A stretch of DNA of 64,000 nucleotides from Salegentibacter sp. GTDB lineage: Bacteria > Bacteroidota > Bacteroidia > Flavobacteriales > Flavobacteriaceae. Positions within the stretch are counted from its first letter, which is position 1, and each line of letters starts with the position of its first letter. Where the stretch lies: the NCBI GenBank assembly GCA_017795085.1, contig CP051246.1, positions 620,001 to 684,000 on the forward strand. Reading direction: 5' to 3'. The notes below the pieces were generated by a model. That model worked only from the letters and a program-made list of their open reading frames with translations. It was not told the origin of the DNA and searched no databases. This document shows, in pieces, positions 52,678 through 62,263 of this stretch. A program made the translations under genes and the position numbers.

Positions 52678-54828
52678 ATGACGAAACTTAAAAGATTTAT
52701 GAAAAGGAATGTGAAAATTTTGGTAGTTGTGCTGTTAATGGCAGTAACTGCTTGTAGTTTTACCACTAAAAACTTTAACGACCCCAGCAAAGATAAGGTT
52801 TTGATAGACCTTATTACTTATGTTTTAAACCAGGGGCATTATGAGGCCAAGGATTTAAATGATGAATTTTCCCAGGGGGTTTTTGGAGATTATATTGGGG
52901 GGCTTGACCCTTCAAAAAGATTTTTCTATGAAGAAGATGTTGAAGAATTTAAAGCTTACGAAAAGCTGATTGATGATCAAATTAAAGATAAAGAGGTTAG
53001 TTTTTTTAATCTGACTTTTGAAAAATTGATGCAGCGTTCAGAAGAAGCCCGTAAAATTTATAAGGAAATTTTAGCACAACCTTTTAATTTTGAGGAAGAG
53101 GAAGAAATAAATACCAATTATGATGAATTAGATTATGTGAGTTCAAAGGAAGAACTTCGTGAACGTTGGAGAAAACAGCTTAAGTTTTCAACGCTAATAA
53201 CTTTTCATAATAAACAGGAAGAAGAACAACAGAAAAAAGAAGAAGATCCTGCATACGAGGTAAAAAGTGATGAAGAACTTGAAAAAGAAGCCCGTGAAGT
53301 AACCCTTAGTTCACTTGATGAATATTTTGACTTTACGGATGACCTTGAGCGTAAAGACTATTTTTCTATTTATATCAATGCAATTGTAGAAGAATTTGAC
53401 CCGCATACTTTTTATTTTGCACCGCAGGATAAGGATCGTTTTGATATGGCGATGTCTGGTAAACTGGAAGGTATAGGAGCAAGGCTTCAGAAAAAAAGTG
53501 ACGAAATTACCATTATGGAAGTTATTTCCGGTGGTCCAGCCTGGAGAAGTGACGAATTTAGCGAAGGTGATGTAATCCTTAAGGTTAAACAGGAAGATGA
53601 AGAAGAAGCCGTAAACGTAGTTGGGATGCGGTTGGATGATGCTGTAGATCTTATTAAAGGTCCCAAGGGTACTAAAGTCACCCTTACGGTGCGCAAAAAA
53701 TTGATGGGTAATATTGAAGATATTACCATTACTCGTGATGTGGTTGAAATTGAAGAAACCTATGCAAAATCTTCAATGGTTAAAAAAGATGGTAAAAATT
53801 ATGGAGTAATCAATCTTCCAAAATTTTACTTCGATATGGAGAATTACGAAGAACGTAATGCAGCGTCTGATATAAAAAAGGATATTGAAAGACTAAAAGA
53901 GCAGAACATGGAAGGTCTTGTCCTTGATTTACGGGACAACGGTGGAGGTTCTTTAAAAACCGTAGTAGATATTGCAGGACTTTTTATAAAAGAAGGGCCT
54001 GTAGTTCAGGTAAAGTCAAATGGAAAGAAAAAAGAAGTGTTGCGTGATAATGACCCATCGGTGCTTTGGGACGGTCCACTTGTGATTTTGGTAAATGAGC
54101 TTTCAGCTTCAGCTTCTGAAATTTTGGCTGCTGCCATGCAGGATTATAAAAGGGCCATTATTATTGGTAGTAAACAAACTTATGGTAAAGGCACTGTTCA
54201 AAATGTAATTGATCTTAACCAATGGATGCGTAACAGTGATTACGGAGATATGGGAGCACTGAAGCTAACCACGCAAAAGTTTTACCGGGTTAATGGCGGA
54301 TCTACTCAACTTGAAGGTGTGAAAAGTGACGTAGTGGTACCTGATAGATATAGTTTTGTTGATATTGGTGAAAAAGATATGGAAAATCCGCTGCCGTGGG
54401 ATAAAATTGAACCGGCTAATTACGAAGCATGGGATGGCTATATAGAATATGAAGAAGCTATTGAAAAGAGTAAAAAACGTATGGCTCAAAGTGAGCAGTT
54501 AAACCTGATTGAAGAAAATGCAAGATGGATTAAAAATCAAAGTGAGAGCGATATTCACAGCTTAAACTTTACCGCCTATAGTCGTCAAGCTGAAGAGATG
54601 CAAAAATTAGCTAAACGTTTTGATTCTATTAAAAATTACCAAACCGATCTTACGTATGTTTCTTTACCGTATGAAGAGAAATTAGTTGCAAAAGATTCTG
54701 TATTAAAACAAAAAAGAGAGCGTTGGCACACAAATTTGAGTAAGGACGTCTATATGGAAGAAGCTATTCACGTGCTTTCAGATATGAAGGTGAATGAAGG
54801 TCATAAAGTTGCAAACCTAAAAGACTAA
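52678..54828 (+). CDS. Carboxy-terminal processing (tail-specific) protease
   Basis: 716 aa from the ATG at 52678; the longer TTG-started frame adds 13 residues before a signal/lipobox (LLMAVTAC). A PDZ domain lies near residues 245-330 (EGIGARLQKKSDEITIMEV). The S41 peptidase domain contains GLVLDLRDNGGGSLKTVVDIAG. The catalytic Ser is in NELSASASEILAAAMQDY and the Lys in SKQTYGKGTVQNV. It trims the C-termini of periplasmic proteins. Long form, as in the Prc/Tsp type, with helical ends. A terminator follows. Confidence 0.94.
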   Translation: MTKLKRFMKRNVKILVVVLLMAVTACSFTTKNFNDPSKDKVLIDLITYVLNQGHYEAKDLNDEFSQGVFGDYIGGLDPSKRFFYEEDVEEFKAYEKLIDDQIKDKEVSFFNLTFEKLMQRSEEARKIYKEILAQPFNFEEEEEINTNYDELDYVSSKEELRERWRKQLKFSTLITFHNKQEEEQQKKEEDPAYEVKSDEELEKEAREVTLSSLDEYFDFTDDLERKDYFSIYINAIVEEFDPHTFYFAPQDKDRFDMAMSGKLEGIGARLQKKSDEITIMEVISGGPAWRSDEFSEGDVILKVKQEDEEEAVNVVGMRLDDAVDLIKGPKGTKVTLTVRKKLMGNIEDITITRDVVEIEETYAKSSMVKKDGKNYGVINLPKFYFDMENYEERNAASDIKKDIERLKEQNMEGLVLDLRDNGGGSLKTVVDIAGLFIKEGPVVQVKSNGKKKEVLRDNDPSVLWDGPLVILVNELSASASEILAAAMQDYKRAIIIGSKQTYGKGTVQNVIDLNQWMRNSDYGDMGALKLTTQKFYRVNGGSTQLEGVKSDVVVPDRYSFVDIGEKDMENPLPWDKIEPANYEAWDGYIEYEEAIEKSKKRMAQSEQLNLIEENARWIKNQSESDIHSLNFTAYSRQAEEMQKLAKRFDSIKNYQTDLTYVSLPYEEKLVAKDSVLKQKRERWHTNLSKDVYMEEAIHVLSDMKVNEGHKVANLKD

Positions 54829-54854
54829 ATTTAGTTTTTAGTGATGAAATAATT

Positions 54855-54888
54855 AAAGCTGCCTGGTAGAATTTTCAGGCAGTTTTTT
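54855..54888 (+). terminator. Rho-independent terminator
   Basis: Stem CTGCCTG/CAGGCAG (54859-54865, 54876-54882) with TTTTTT after it, downstream of the tail-specific protease gene. Confidence 0.85.
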
Positions 54889-54981
54889 AGTTTTAACCAG
54901 TTGGGTTTTATACCCAGCCTTGCCTCAACCGAGAAAAGTTTTTCCAATATACCTAGTAGGCTTAGCCTGGAATTATAGATT

Positions 54982-55062
54982 ATGTTAAAGAGAAAATATA
55001 TTTATCCGCTTCTCATATTAATAGTAGCGGCAGGAATTTTGCTTGCAGAACGTTGTGCTTAA
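54982..55062 (+). CDS. Possible 26-aa membrane peptide
   Basis: MLKRKYIYPLLILIVAAGIL ending LAERCA: a basic start, one hydrophobic helix and a C-terminal Cys. The stop overlaps the 3' end of the convergent rodA gene. It lies 37 bases past a short repeat (54915-54970) also found near 32530. It may be a tiny protein, a remnant or chance; nothing more supports it. Confidence 0.3.
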   Translation: MLKRKYIYPLLILIVAAGILLAERCA

Positions 55063-56312
55063 AAAAATGACATCCGTTCTGAATCTAATTTGATAAAGAT
55101 AAATAAAAGTGCTGTAAAAGCCCATAAACCTGAGCCCCCATAACTTAAAAAGGGCAGAGGAATGCCCACTGTTGGAAAAATACCGATTACCATTCCTATA
55201 TTCACTAAAAAGTGCATAAACAGTATACCGATTAAAGAATAACCATATACCCGATTAAATTGGGAACGTTGTCTTTCAGCTAAAAAAAGTAATCTTAGAA
55301 ATAATAAAATAAATAGCGTAATAAGAACGGCACTTCCTAAAAAGCCCCATTCTTCACCAACGGTGCTAAAAATATAATCGGTATGTTGTTCGGGAACAAA
55401 ATGGCCTTTGGTTTGGGTGCCCTCGGTCCAGCCTTTTCCTAAAAGTCCGCCACTGCCTATGGCAATTTCACTTTGGTTAGTATTATAGCCAATCCCGCGG
55501 GAATCTACTTCTTTGCCCAATACAATATTAAAACGATCGCGATGGTGTTGTTTAAAAACATTTTCAAATACGTAATTAACCGAAAGAGAGAAGCCTACAG
55601 CCACTGCCATTAAGAAAATATATTTTAAAATGGTAGGGCGTTTTTTTCGGTTTTTCAGAAATATAGAGATTCCTATTAATATAATTCCGGCAATTACCCA
55701 GGGAATCCCAAAAGCTAAAGTAGCAACAAAAAGAAATGCGGCAAAAAATCCAAGCAATAAATAAGCAAAATGAAGTCCTTCCCGGTAAAGTGGAAAAATA
55801 AAGCCAAAATAAATTAGTGCACTTCCCGCATCAGGTTGAAGCATAACCAATAAAACCGGTAAACATATAATTATAAAAATGCGAATTTGATGTTTAAATT
55901 CTTTCAGGTTAACCTGAATACCACTTACATATTTAGCGATTGCAAGAGCGGTGGCTGCCTTGGCAAATTCAGCTGGTTGAAGGCTAACCGGGCCAATTAC
56001 ATACCAGGCTGTTTGGCCTGCAATAGTACTTCCAAATATAAATAAGCCTGCTAAGCTTATAAGGCTAATGGCATACATGACACTGGAAAAGCGCTGATAA
56101 AACTTTGCTTCAATAGAAAGTATCACTATAATAAGAAAGATACTTAATGTTATAAAGAGTGCCTGTCTCCCGTATGGAGTGTCCATATTCAAAAAGCCGT
56201 CTGGGCTATTAGCTCCCAGCGAAGCCGAATAAATATTAGCCCATCCAAAACCTACCAATAAAAGATAAATTAAAATTGTGATCCAGTCGAATCCGCTTTT
56301 ATTTTTTGCCAT
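55059..56312 (-). CDS. rodA: Rod-shape peptidoglycan glycosyltransferase RodA
   Basis: 417 aa with about ten membrane segments. SEDS-family motifs: LQPAEFAKAATALAIAKY, LQPDAGSALIYFGF, EQHTDYIFSTVGEEWGFLGS (catalytic/partner region) and FPTVGIPLPFLSYGGSGLW at the end. It polymerises glycan strands with its partner PBP2. It starts one base after the mrdA stop and completes the rod-shape operon. Confidence 0.96.
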   Translation of the reverse strand: MAKNKSGFDWITILIYLLLVGFGWANIYSASLGANSPDGFLNMDTPYGRQALFITLSIFLIIVILSIEAKFYQRFSSVMYAISLISLAGLFIFGSTIAGQTAWYVIGPVSLQPAEFAKAATALAIAKYVSGIQVNLKEFKHQIRIFIIICLPVLLVMLQPDAGSALIYFGFIFPLYREGLHFAYLLLGFFAAFLFVATLAFGIPWVIAGIILIGISIFLKNRKKRPTILKYIFLMAVAVGFSLSVNYVFENVFKQHHRDRFNIVLGKEVDSRGIGYNTNQSEIAIGSGGLLGKGWTEGTQTKGHFVPEQHTDYIFSTVGEEWGFLGSAVLITLFILLFLRLLFLAERQRSQFNRVYGYSLIGILFMHFLVNIGMVIGIFPTVGIPLPFLSYGGSGLWAFTALLFIFIKLDSERMSFF

Positions 56313-58181
56313 TTACTGATTAATTCTAAAGGGTTCTTCGCTAAGGGGTTTTGCATATTCTTCTTCAAGGCTATGACTTAAAATCCAGTCTTCCAAATCA
56401 GTTCTGGTAATTTCGTCTTTAAGGTATTTTTCTATCATCAGGCTGGCAATTTTACCGGCATAGCGGCTTCCCCAATAACCGTTTTCCACAAAAACAGCAA
56501 TTGCTATTTTAGGATCATCTACGGGGGCAAAGGCAACAAAAATAGAATGGTCGGTAAGTTGTACGCGTTCTCCGTCAATTCGAGTGAAATTTTCGGCAGT
56601 TCCAGTTTTTCCGGCAATTTCAATACCGGGAATTTGTAAAGTTCTGGCGGTACCATCAGTATATACCTGGTGCATGCCTTCAACTACCGGTTCAAAATGT
56701 TTTGGATCTATAGTGGTATTTTTCTTTTCAGTAAATTTTTCATTGGTTATTGGCTTACCATCTACATGTGTAAGTAGATGTGGCGTGTAATAATGCCCAC
56801 GATTAGCGATGGTAGCCGTCATATTGGCAAGTTGAATGGGGGTCATTAAAACTTCGCCCTGGCCAATGGCATTTGAAATAGTTGCGGCACTACCCCAGCG
56901 ATATTTTGGGTATTCATAAATACTGTTATAATATTCTGAATCAGGTACTTTTCCAGGTCGGCCTGTACTGAGGTCTGAACCTAAATAATCTCCAATTCCA
57001 AAACTTTGTACATGATTTTTCCAGGTGTCAATCCCTTCTTGAGGGGTGGAGTATTTATCCAAAATTCTTAGATAGACATTGGCAAAATATGCATTACAAG
57101 ATTTTGCAATTCCTGATACCATTGCTAGCGGGCTTCGGTGTGGGTGACATCCCATTCTGCGACCACGGCCGTAATGAAAACCGTTGTTGCAGGAAAAAGT
57201 ATCATCAATGTCTACTACATTTTCTTGAAGACCAATAAGAGCATTTAAGGTCTTAAAAGGAGAGCCTGGAGGATATTCAGCAAGTATACTTCGGTCATAT
57301 AAAGGCCTGGCTATAGTGTCGCGCCACATTTTACTGAAATTAGGAGACCTTTTTCTACCTACCAAATCTGAAGGATCGTAGGAAGGAGCTGTAATCATGC
57401 TTAAAATTTCACCAGAGGAGGGCTCCAGGGCTATAATTCCACCTCGTTTATTTTGCATTAATTTTTCTCCGTAGCCCTGTAATTTTGAGTCTATGGAAAT
57501 TGTAATATCTTTTCCTTTTTCCGGAAGGGTGTCATAGATTCCATCTTTATAAGGGCCAATTTCCCGGTTAAAACGGTCTTTTTGAATATAATTTACACCT
57601 TTTTTACCCCGTAATTGTTCTTCATATACCGCTTCAACACCTCTGCGGCCTATAAGATCCCCAGAAATATAATATTGATTTTCATTTATAGTTTTTTGGT
57701 TAACCTGGGCAATAAAACCCAATATATTGGCACTGTGATCTACCTGATAATCGCGTAATGAACGTTTTTGAATATAGAAACCTTCGTACTTACGCATTTT
57801 TTCCTGTAAATAAGCGTATTCGGTTTTTGTTAATTGCGGAACGACCACTGATGGTAGTAAAGGGGAGTATATTTTTGCTTTATCAATTTTATTAACCAAT
57901 TCGTCAGGGGTAATATCAAGAATTTTAGAAAATTCAAGGGTGTCAAAAGCTTTCAGGTTACGCGGAATTACCATGACATCATAGGAAGGCTGGTTAGAAA
58001 CCATCAGATCATTATTGCGATCATAAATATAACCGCGTTGCGGATAGTTGTATTCTATTTCTATAGCATTATCTTGTGATCTAAGGAACATAGAAGTGTT
58101 GATTACCTGCAGGTAAAACAAGCGTGCCAGAAAGATAATTCCGGTGCTTAGGATTACAATGTAAAGGAGTAATCTTCTCAT
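56313..58181 (-). CDS. mrdA: Penicillin-binding protein 2
   Basis: 622 aa. One N-terminal membrane span, a dimerisation region with QRGYIYDRNNDLMVSNQPSYDVMVIPR, and the transpeptidase domain. That domain has YPPGSPFKTLNALIG (SxxK), AKSCNAYFANVYL (SxN) and IAGKTGTAEN (KTG). All catalytic motifs are intact. It cross-links peptidoglycan of the cylinder wall, with RodA. The stop lies next to the rodA start, and its own start overlaps mreD by 4 bases. Confidence 0.96.
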   Translation of the reverse strand: MRRLLLYIVILSTGIIFLARLFYLQVINTSMFLRSQDNAIEIEYNYPQRGYIYDRNNDLMVSNQPSYDVMVIPRNLKAFDTLEFSKILDITPDELVNKIDKAKIYSPLLPSVVVPQLTKTEYAYLQEKMRKYEGFYIQKRSLRDYQVDHSANILGFIAQVNQKTINENQYYISGDLIGRRGVEAVYEEQLRGKKGVNYIQKDRFNREIGPYKDGIYDTLPEKGKDITISIDSKLQGYGEKLMQNKRGGIIALEPSSGEILSMITAPSYDPSDLVGRKRSPNFSKMWRDTIARPLYDRSILAEYPPGSPFKTLNALIGLQENVVDIDDTFSCNNGFHYGRGRRMGCHPHRSPLAMVSGIAKSCNAYFANVYLRILDKYSTPQEGIDTWKNHVQSFGIGDYLGSDLSTGRPGKVPDSEYYNSIYEYPKYRWGSAATISNAIGQGEVLMTPIQLANMTATIANRGHYYTPHLLTHVDGKPITNEKFTEKKNTTIDPKHFEPVVEGMHQVYTDGTARTLQIPGIEIAGKTGTAENFTRIDGERVQLTDHSIFVAFAPVDDPKIAIAVFVENGYWGSRYAGKIASLMIEKYLKDEITRTDLEDWILSHSLEEEYAKPLSEEPFRINQ

Positions 58182-58684
58182 CTATATTTTTTGCTGAAAA
58201 TACTTAGGCTTAAAGTACTTAATATTACGGTAAATATTCCCGAGTATAACGTTTTTTTTAAGATTAATAGTATATGATTTAGGCTAAACATTTCCAAGGA
58301 AAACAAAACAAAATGATGAATGCCTACTATTAATAGAATATAGGTAAGCCTGGCTCCAAAAGGTGTGCTCCCCAGTCTTAAATTTTGATGGTCATAACTT
58401 ATCCCAAAAGAAAAGCGAAGCAAATTGGGACGTACAAAAGCGGCTACTACACAAGCAGCTGCATTTATGCCACCACTATCTTCAAAGATATCTATTCCTA
58501 ACCCAAGCAAAAAAGAAAATATTAGAAACAAGCTTTGATTACTGTTAAACGGGTAAAGTAAAACAAATAGGATATATAAATAGGGGTTGATATACCCCAT
58601 AAAGTTGATGTTGTTTAGGATTAGCACCTGCACAAATAACAGGACTATAAACCGAAAAATATTGGAGGTTATATTACTGTTCAT
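58178..58684 (-). CDS. mreD: Rod shape-determining protein MreD
   Basis: 168 aa with about five membrane helices (FIVLLFVQVLILNNINFMGY...PYLYILFVLLYPFN and later segments). MreD sequences are poorly conserved; assignment rests on position between mreC and mrdA, length and topology. Overlaps mreC by 11 bases and mrdA by 4. Scaffolds the elongation complex in the membrane. Confidence 0.88.
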   Translation of the reverse strand: MNSNITSNIFRFIVLLFVQVLILNNINFMGYINPYLYILFVLLYPFNSNQSLFLIFSFLLGLGIDIFEDSGGINAAACVVAAFVRPNLLRFSFGISYDHQNLRLGSTPFGARLTYILLIVGIHHFVLFSLEMFSLNHILLILKKTLYSGIFTVILSTLSLSIFSKKYR

Positions 58685-59504
58685 CGTCTTCTACATCTTC
58701 AAGTGAGAGAATATTATCGCGATCTAAATTTTCAATTATATAAATAAAACCAATATTGGTCATATCATTAAAAAGCCGCACATTAATAGTATAATAGCTT
58801 TGGCTCTCATCCATAGTATAATCTTCAATACTGCCAATGGGCAGGCCTTCAGGGAAAATAAGTGATTTTCCACCGGTTACTATAGTATCCCCCCGGTTAA
58901 CCGGTGCCTGTCGGGGCACATCGATTAGTTGTACAATATTTGGATCTTTCCCGTTCCAGGTTAAACTTCCAAAGTGATTGCTTTTACTAAGTTGTGCATT
59001 AATTCTTGCTTCACTGTGTAAAATAGAAATAACCCTTGAAAACCTACTGTTTACCCGGTCAACAATTCCAATAACCCCTTTGCTGGTTACCACGCCAAAT
59101 TCAGGTTTTATGCCTGCATCTTCCCCTTGATTGATAGTGAGGTAATTATCAGCTTTAGAAAAATTATTATTGATAACCCGTGCCGCCCTAAAATAATATA
59201 CTCCTTCAAAATTAGAAGAATCTGTGTAATTTTCAACGGAAATAGTATCGTTAAGGTTGGTGAGGATATTGCGAAGCTGTTTGTTTTCTTCCAACAAACG
59301 CTCATTGTATTCTTCTAAATGAAAATAATTTTCAATATCACTCGTCCAGGAATAGATACCACCGGTAAAACTATTGGCAGAACTTATAAAGCTGCTTTTA
59401 TGAAATGAATGGGTTTGAATAGTGAAGAATACAGACAGGCCTAGCAGAAACAAGAATAAAATTTTATTCTTGTTGCGAATAAGAAAATTAAAAATCTGCT
59501 GCAT
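58674..59504 (-). CDS. mreC: Rod shape-determining protein MreC
   Basis: 276 aa. One N-terminal membrane segment (residues 12-29), a short coiled coil (YNERLLEENKQLRNILTNL) and a beta-domain with YLTINQGEDAGIKPEFGVVTSKGVIG and GDTIVTGGKSLIFPEGLPIG. It links MreB to the periplasmic synthases. 14 bases after mreB. Confidence 0.95.
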   Translation of the reverse strand: MQQIFNFLIRNKNKILFLFLLGLSVFFTIQTHSFHKSSFISSANSFTGGIYSWTSDIENYFHLEEYNERLLEENKQLRNILTNLNDTISVENYTDSSNFEGVYYFRAARVINNNFSKADNYLTINQGEDAGIKPEFGVVTSKGVIGIVDRVNSRFSRVISILHSEARINAQLSKSNHFGSLTWNGKDPNIVQLIDVPRQAPVNRGDTIVTGGKSLIFPEGLPIGSIEDYTMDESQSYYTINVRLFNDMTNIGFIYIIENLDRDNILSLEDVEDDEQ

Positions 59505-59518
59505 AAAGCTTCCTTCTC

Positions 59519-60547
59519 CTACTTAATCAAAATTCCTTTATAGCGGTTTAGGGTTTTAAGGGTTATTCCGGTTCCTCTTACCACGGCACGCAGCGGGTCT
59601 TCAGCAATATAAACGGGCAAATCGGTTTTTTGAGATAAACGTTTATCGAGTCCCCTAAGCATAGAACCACCACCGGCAAGGTAAATTCCGGTATTATAAA
59701 TATCGGCAGCCAATTCAGGTGGGGTTTGGGAAAGGGTTTCCATTACCGCATCTTCAACTCGTAAAATAGATTTATCGAGTGCTTTAGCTATTTCCCGATA
59801 TGAAATGTTTACCTGTTTTGGTTTTCCGGTTAATAAATCCCGACCCTGAACACTCATTTCCTCCGGCGGAACTTCCAAATCTTCCGTAGCGGCACCAATC
59901 TGGATTTTTATTTTTTCAGCGGTGCGTTCTCCTACATAAAGGTTATGCTGAGTTCGCATATAATATACAATATCATTGGTGAAAACATCACCGGCAATTT
60001 TAATAGACTTATCACAAACAATTCCGCCAAGGGCAATCACGGCAATTTCGGTAGTCCCCCCACCTATATCCACAATCATATTTCCTTTAGGCTGCATAAT
60101 ATCTACACCAATTCCAATGGCAGCGGCCATAGGTTCGTGAATAAGGTAAACCTCTTTTCCATTTACACGCTCGGCACTTTCTTTTACTGCGCGCATCTCA
60201 ACTTCGGTAATTCCTGATGGAATACAAATTACCATTCGTAAAGCGGGAGTAAACATTTTCTTTTTTAATGCCGGAATTTCCTTGATGAACATCGTGAGCA
60301 TCTTCTCACTGGCATCAAAATCGGCAATAACCCCGTCTTTTAAAGGGCGAATGGTTTTGATGTTCTCATGGGTTTTTCCCTGCATCATCGCAGCTTCTTT
60401 CCCTACCGCGGTTATTTTACCGGAAGTGCGGTCGCGTGCCACTATTGAAGGGCTATCTACCACAACTTTATCGTTATGGATAATAAGCGTATTGGCAGTT
60501 CCTAAATCTATCGCGATCTCTTCGATGAGAAAGTCAAAAAATCCCAT
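59519..60547 (-). CDS. mreB: Rod shape-determining actin homologue MreB
   Basis: 342 aa. Actin-fold motifs: IAIDLGTANTLI (phosphate 1), GGGTTEIAVIALGG (phosphate 2), IYLAGGGSMLRGLDKRL (adenosine). HEPMAAAIGIG is also present. It forms membrane filaments that guide cell-wall synthesis. First gene of the mreB-mreC-mreD-mrdA-rodA operon, 39 bases downstream of purH on the same strand, so purH read-through could contribute to expression. Confidence 0.97.
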   Translation of the reverse strand: MGFFDFLIEEIAIDLGTANTLIIHNDKVVVDSPSIVARDRTSGKITAVGKEAAMMQGKTHENIKTIRPLKDGVIADFDASEKMLTMFIKEIPALKKKMFTPALRMVICIPSGITEVEMRAVKESAERVNGKEVYLIHEPMAAAIGIGVDIMQPKGNMIVDIGGGTTEIAVIALGGIVCDKSIKIAGDVFTNDIVYYMRTQHNLYVGERTAEKIKIQIGAATEDLEVPPEEMSVQGRDLLTGKPKQVNISYREIAKALDKSILRVEDAVMETLSQTPPELAADIYNTGIYLAGGGSMLRGLDKRLSQKTDLPVYIAEDPLRAVVRGTGITLKTLNRYKGILIK

Positions 60548-60585
60548 AAGTTGTTAAGTGTTGAAGTTTGGTAAATGTACTAAAA

Positions 60586-62118
60586 TTAATGTTTAAAATG
60601 TCTTGTTCCGGTTATTACCATAGCGATTTCATTTTCATTACAGTAATCAATGCTTAATTGATCTTTTATTGATCCTCCGGGTTGAATTACCGCGCTTATT
60701 CCCGCGTTTCCTGCAATTTCAACGCAGTCGGGAAAAGGGAAAAAAGCATCGCTGGCCATAACTGCACCTTTCAGGTCAAATTCAAACGAATGTGCTTTTT
60801 CAATACTTTGTTTCAAGGCATCTACTCTTGAAGTTTGCCCGGTACCGCTGGCACATAATTGTTTGTTTTTGGCCAAGACAATGGTGTTTGATTTGGTGTG
60901 CTTGCATATTTTGGAAGCAAACAACAAATCAGATAACTCTGCATCGGTAGGTTTATTGTTGGTAGCTTGCTTTAAATCTTCAGCAGCATCGGTTTTGTGG
61001 TCTTTATCTTGAACCAAAACTCCGTTTAAGCAGGTTCGTACTTGTTTTTGCGGAAGTTCTGTTTCTTTTTGAATTAATAGGATACGATTTTTCTTAGCTT
61101 TTAAAATTTCTTCAGCTTCGGTCGAAAAAGAAGGGGCAATAACCACTTCGCAGAATAATTTATGAATTTCTTCTGCGGTAGCTTTATCAATTTCCACATT
61201 GCTAATTAAGATCCCCCCAAAAGCTGAAACCGGGTCGCCGGCCAAAGCATCAAGATAAGCCTGGTAAATGCTATTGCGCTGTGCTATACCACAGGCATTA
61301 TTGTGTTTTAAAATGGCAAAAGTCGGTGCTTCTCCTTTAAATTCATTAATTAAATTTACCGCTGCATCAACATCAAGCAGGTTGTTGTAAGAAAGTTCTT
61401 TACCGTGCAATTTGTCAAACATCATCTCAAAATCGCCAAAAAATTGCCCTTTTTGATGAGGGTTTTCCCCGTAACGAAGCGTTTTCCCATTTTGGATACT
61501 TTCTTTATATACATCAATTTCCTCTTTTGTATTAAAATAATTAAAAATTGCGGTATCGTAATGAGAAGAAATATTAAAAGCTTTCGCGGCAAATTTTTTG
61601 CGGTCGGTAAGATTGGTCTCGCCCCCTTTTTCTTCCAATAAATTTTCAAATTCCTTATAATCTGCTACGGAAGAAACGCAAAGCACATCTTTAAAATTTT
61701 TGGCTGCAGCCCGTATAAGTGAAATGCCGCCAATATCAATTTTTTCAATAATATCCTGTTCTGATGCTCCTGAAGCTACGGTTTTTTCAAACGGATAGAG
61801 GTCTACAATCACAATGTCAATTTGCGGTATTTCGTATTCTTCCAGTTCTTTAACATCACTTTCATTTTCCTGGCGGTTTAAAATTCCGCCGAAAACTTTT
61901 GGATGTAGCGTTTTAACCCTTCCGCCTAAAATTGAAGGATAAGAAGTGATATCTTCAACAGGTATAACCTCAATACCAAGGTCTTTAATAAACTTCTCGG
62001 TGCCGCCGGTAGAATAAATGGTAACCCCCAACTCGTTAAGTCTTTTGGCAATAGGCTCAAGCCCGTCTTTACTGAATACTGAAATTAAAGCAGATTTTGC
62101 TTGTTTTAATTGGCTCAT
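60586..62118 (-). CDS. purH: Bifunctional AICAR transformylase/IMP cyclohydrolase
   Basis: 510 aa beginning MSQLKQAKSALISVFSKDGLE. The N-terminal MGS-like cyclohydrolase domain has STGGTEKFIKDLGIEV and GRVKTLHPKVFGGIL. The C-terminal AICAR transformylase has LRYGENPHQKGQF, LKHNNACGIA, SNTIVLAKNKQL and ASDAFFPFPDCVE. It performs the last two steps of IMP synthesis. The upstream in-frame ATG (62160) was rejected because a promoter -7 box lies between the two. Confidence 0.96.
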   Translation of the reverse strand: MSQLKQAKSALISVFSKDGLEPIAKRLNELGVTIYSTGGTEKFIKDLGIEVIPVEDITSYPSILGGRVKTLHPKVFGGILNRQENESDVKELEEYEIPQIDIVIVDLYPFEKTVASGASEQDIIEKIDIGGISLIRAAAKNFKDVLCVSSVADYKEFENLLEEKGGETNLTDRKKFAAKAFNISSHYDTAIFNYFNTKEEIDVYKESIQNGKTLRYGENPHQKGQFFGDFEMMFDKLHGKELSYNNLLDVDAAVNLINEFKGEAPTFAILKHNNACGIAQRNSIYQAYLDALAGDPVSAFGGILISNVEIDKATAEEIHKLFCEVVIAPSFSTEAEEILKAKKNRILLIQKETELPQKQVRTCLNGVLVQDKDHKTDAAEDLKQATNNKPTDAELSDLLFASKICKHTKSNTIVLAKNKQLCASGTGQTSRVDALKQSIEKAHSFEFDLKGAVMASDAFFPFPDCVEIAGNAGISAVIQPGGSIKDQLSIDYCNENEIAMVITGTRHFKH

Positions 62119-62140
62119 TGTGTTGTATTTGATAAAGTGG

Positions 62141-62148
62141 CAAAAGTA
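62141..62148 (-). promoter_or_regulatory. Probable -7 box of purH
   Basis: On the minus strand TACTTTTG matches TAnnTTTG, 22 bases before the chosen ATG. A clear -33 TTTG is not seen at 19-20 bases, so the call is weak. It supports the shorter purH start. Confidence 0.45.
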
Positions 62149-62263
62149 AGTATTTAACATAAAAACCTAAAGGTGTTTTGGCTTATTTCTCAATAAAATT
62201 TGTAACGAATTTTCAAGATGGGCGTCTTACTGTTAAACCGTTTAAAAACAGGTCGCTTAACTC

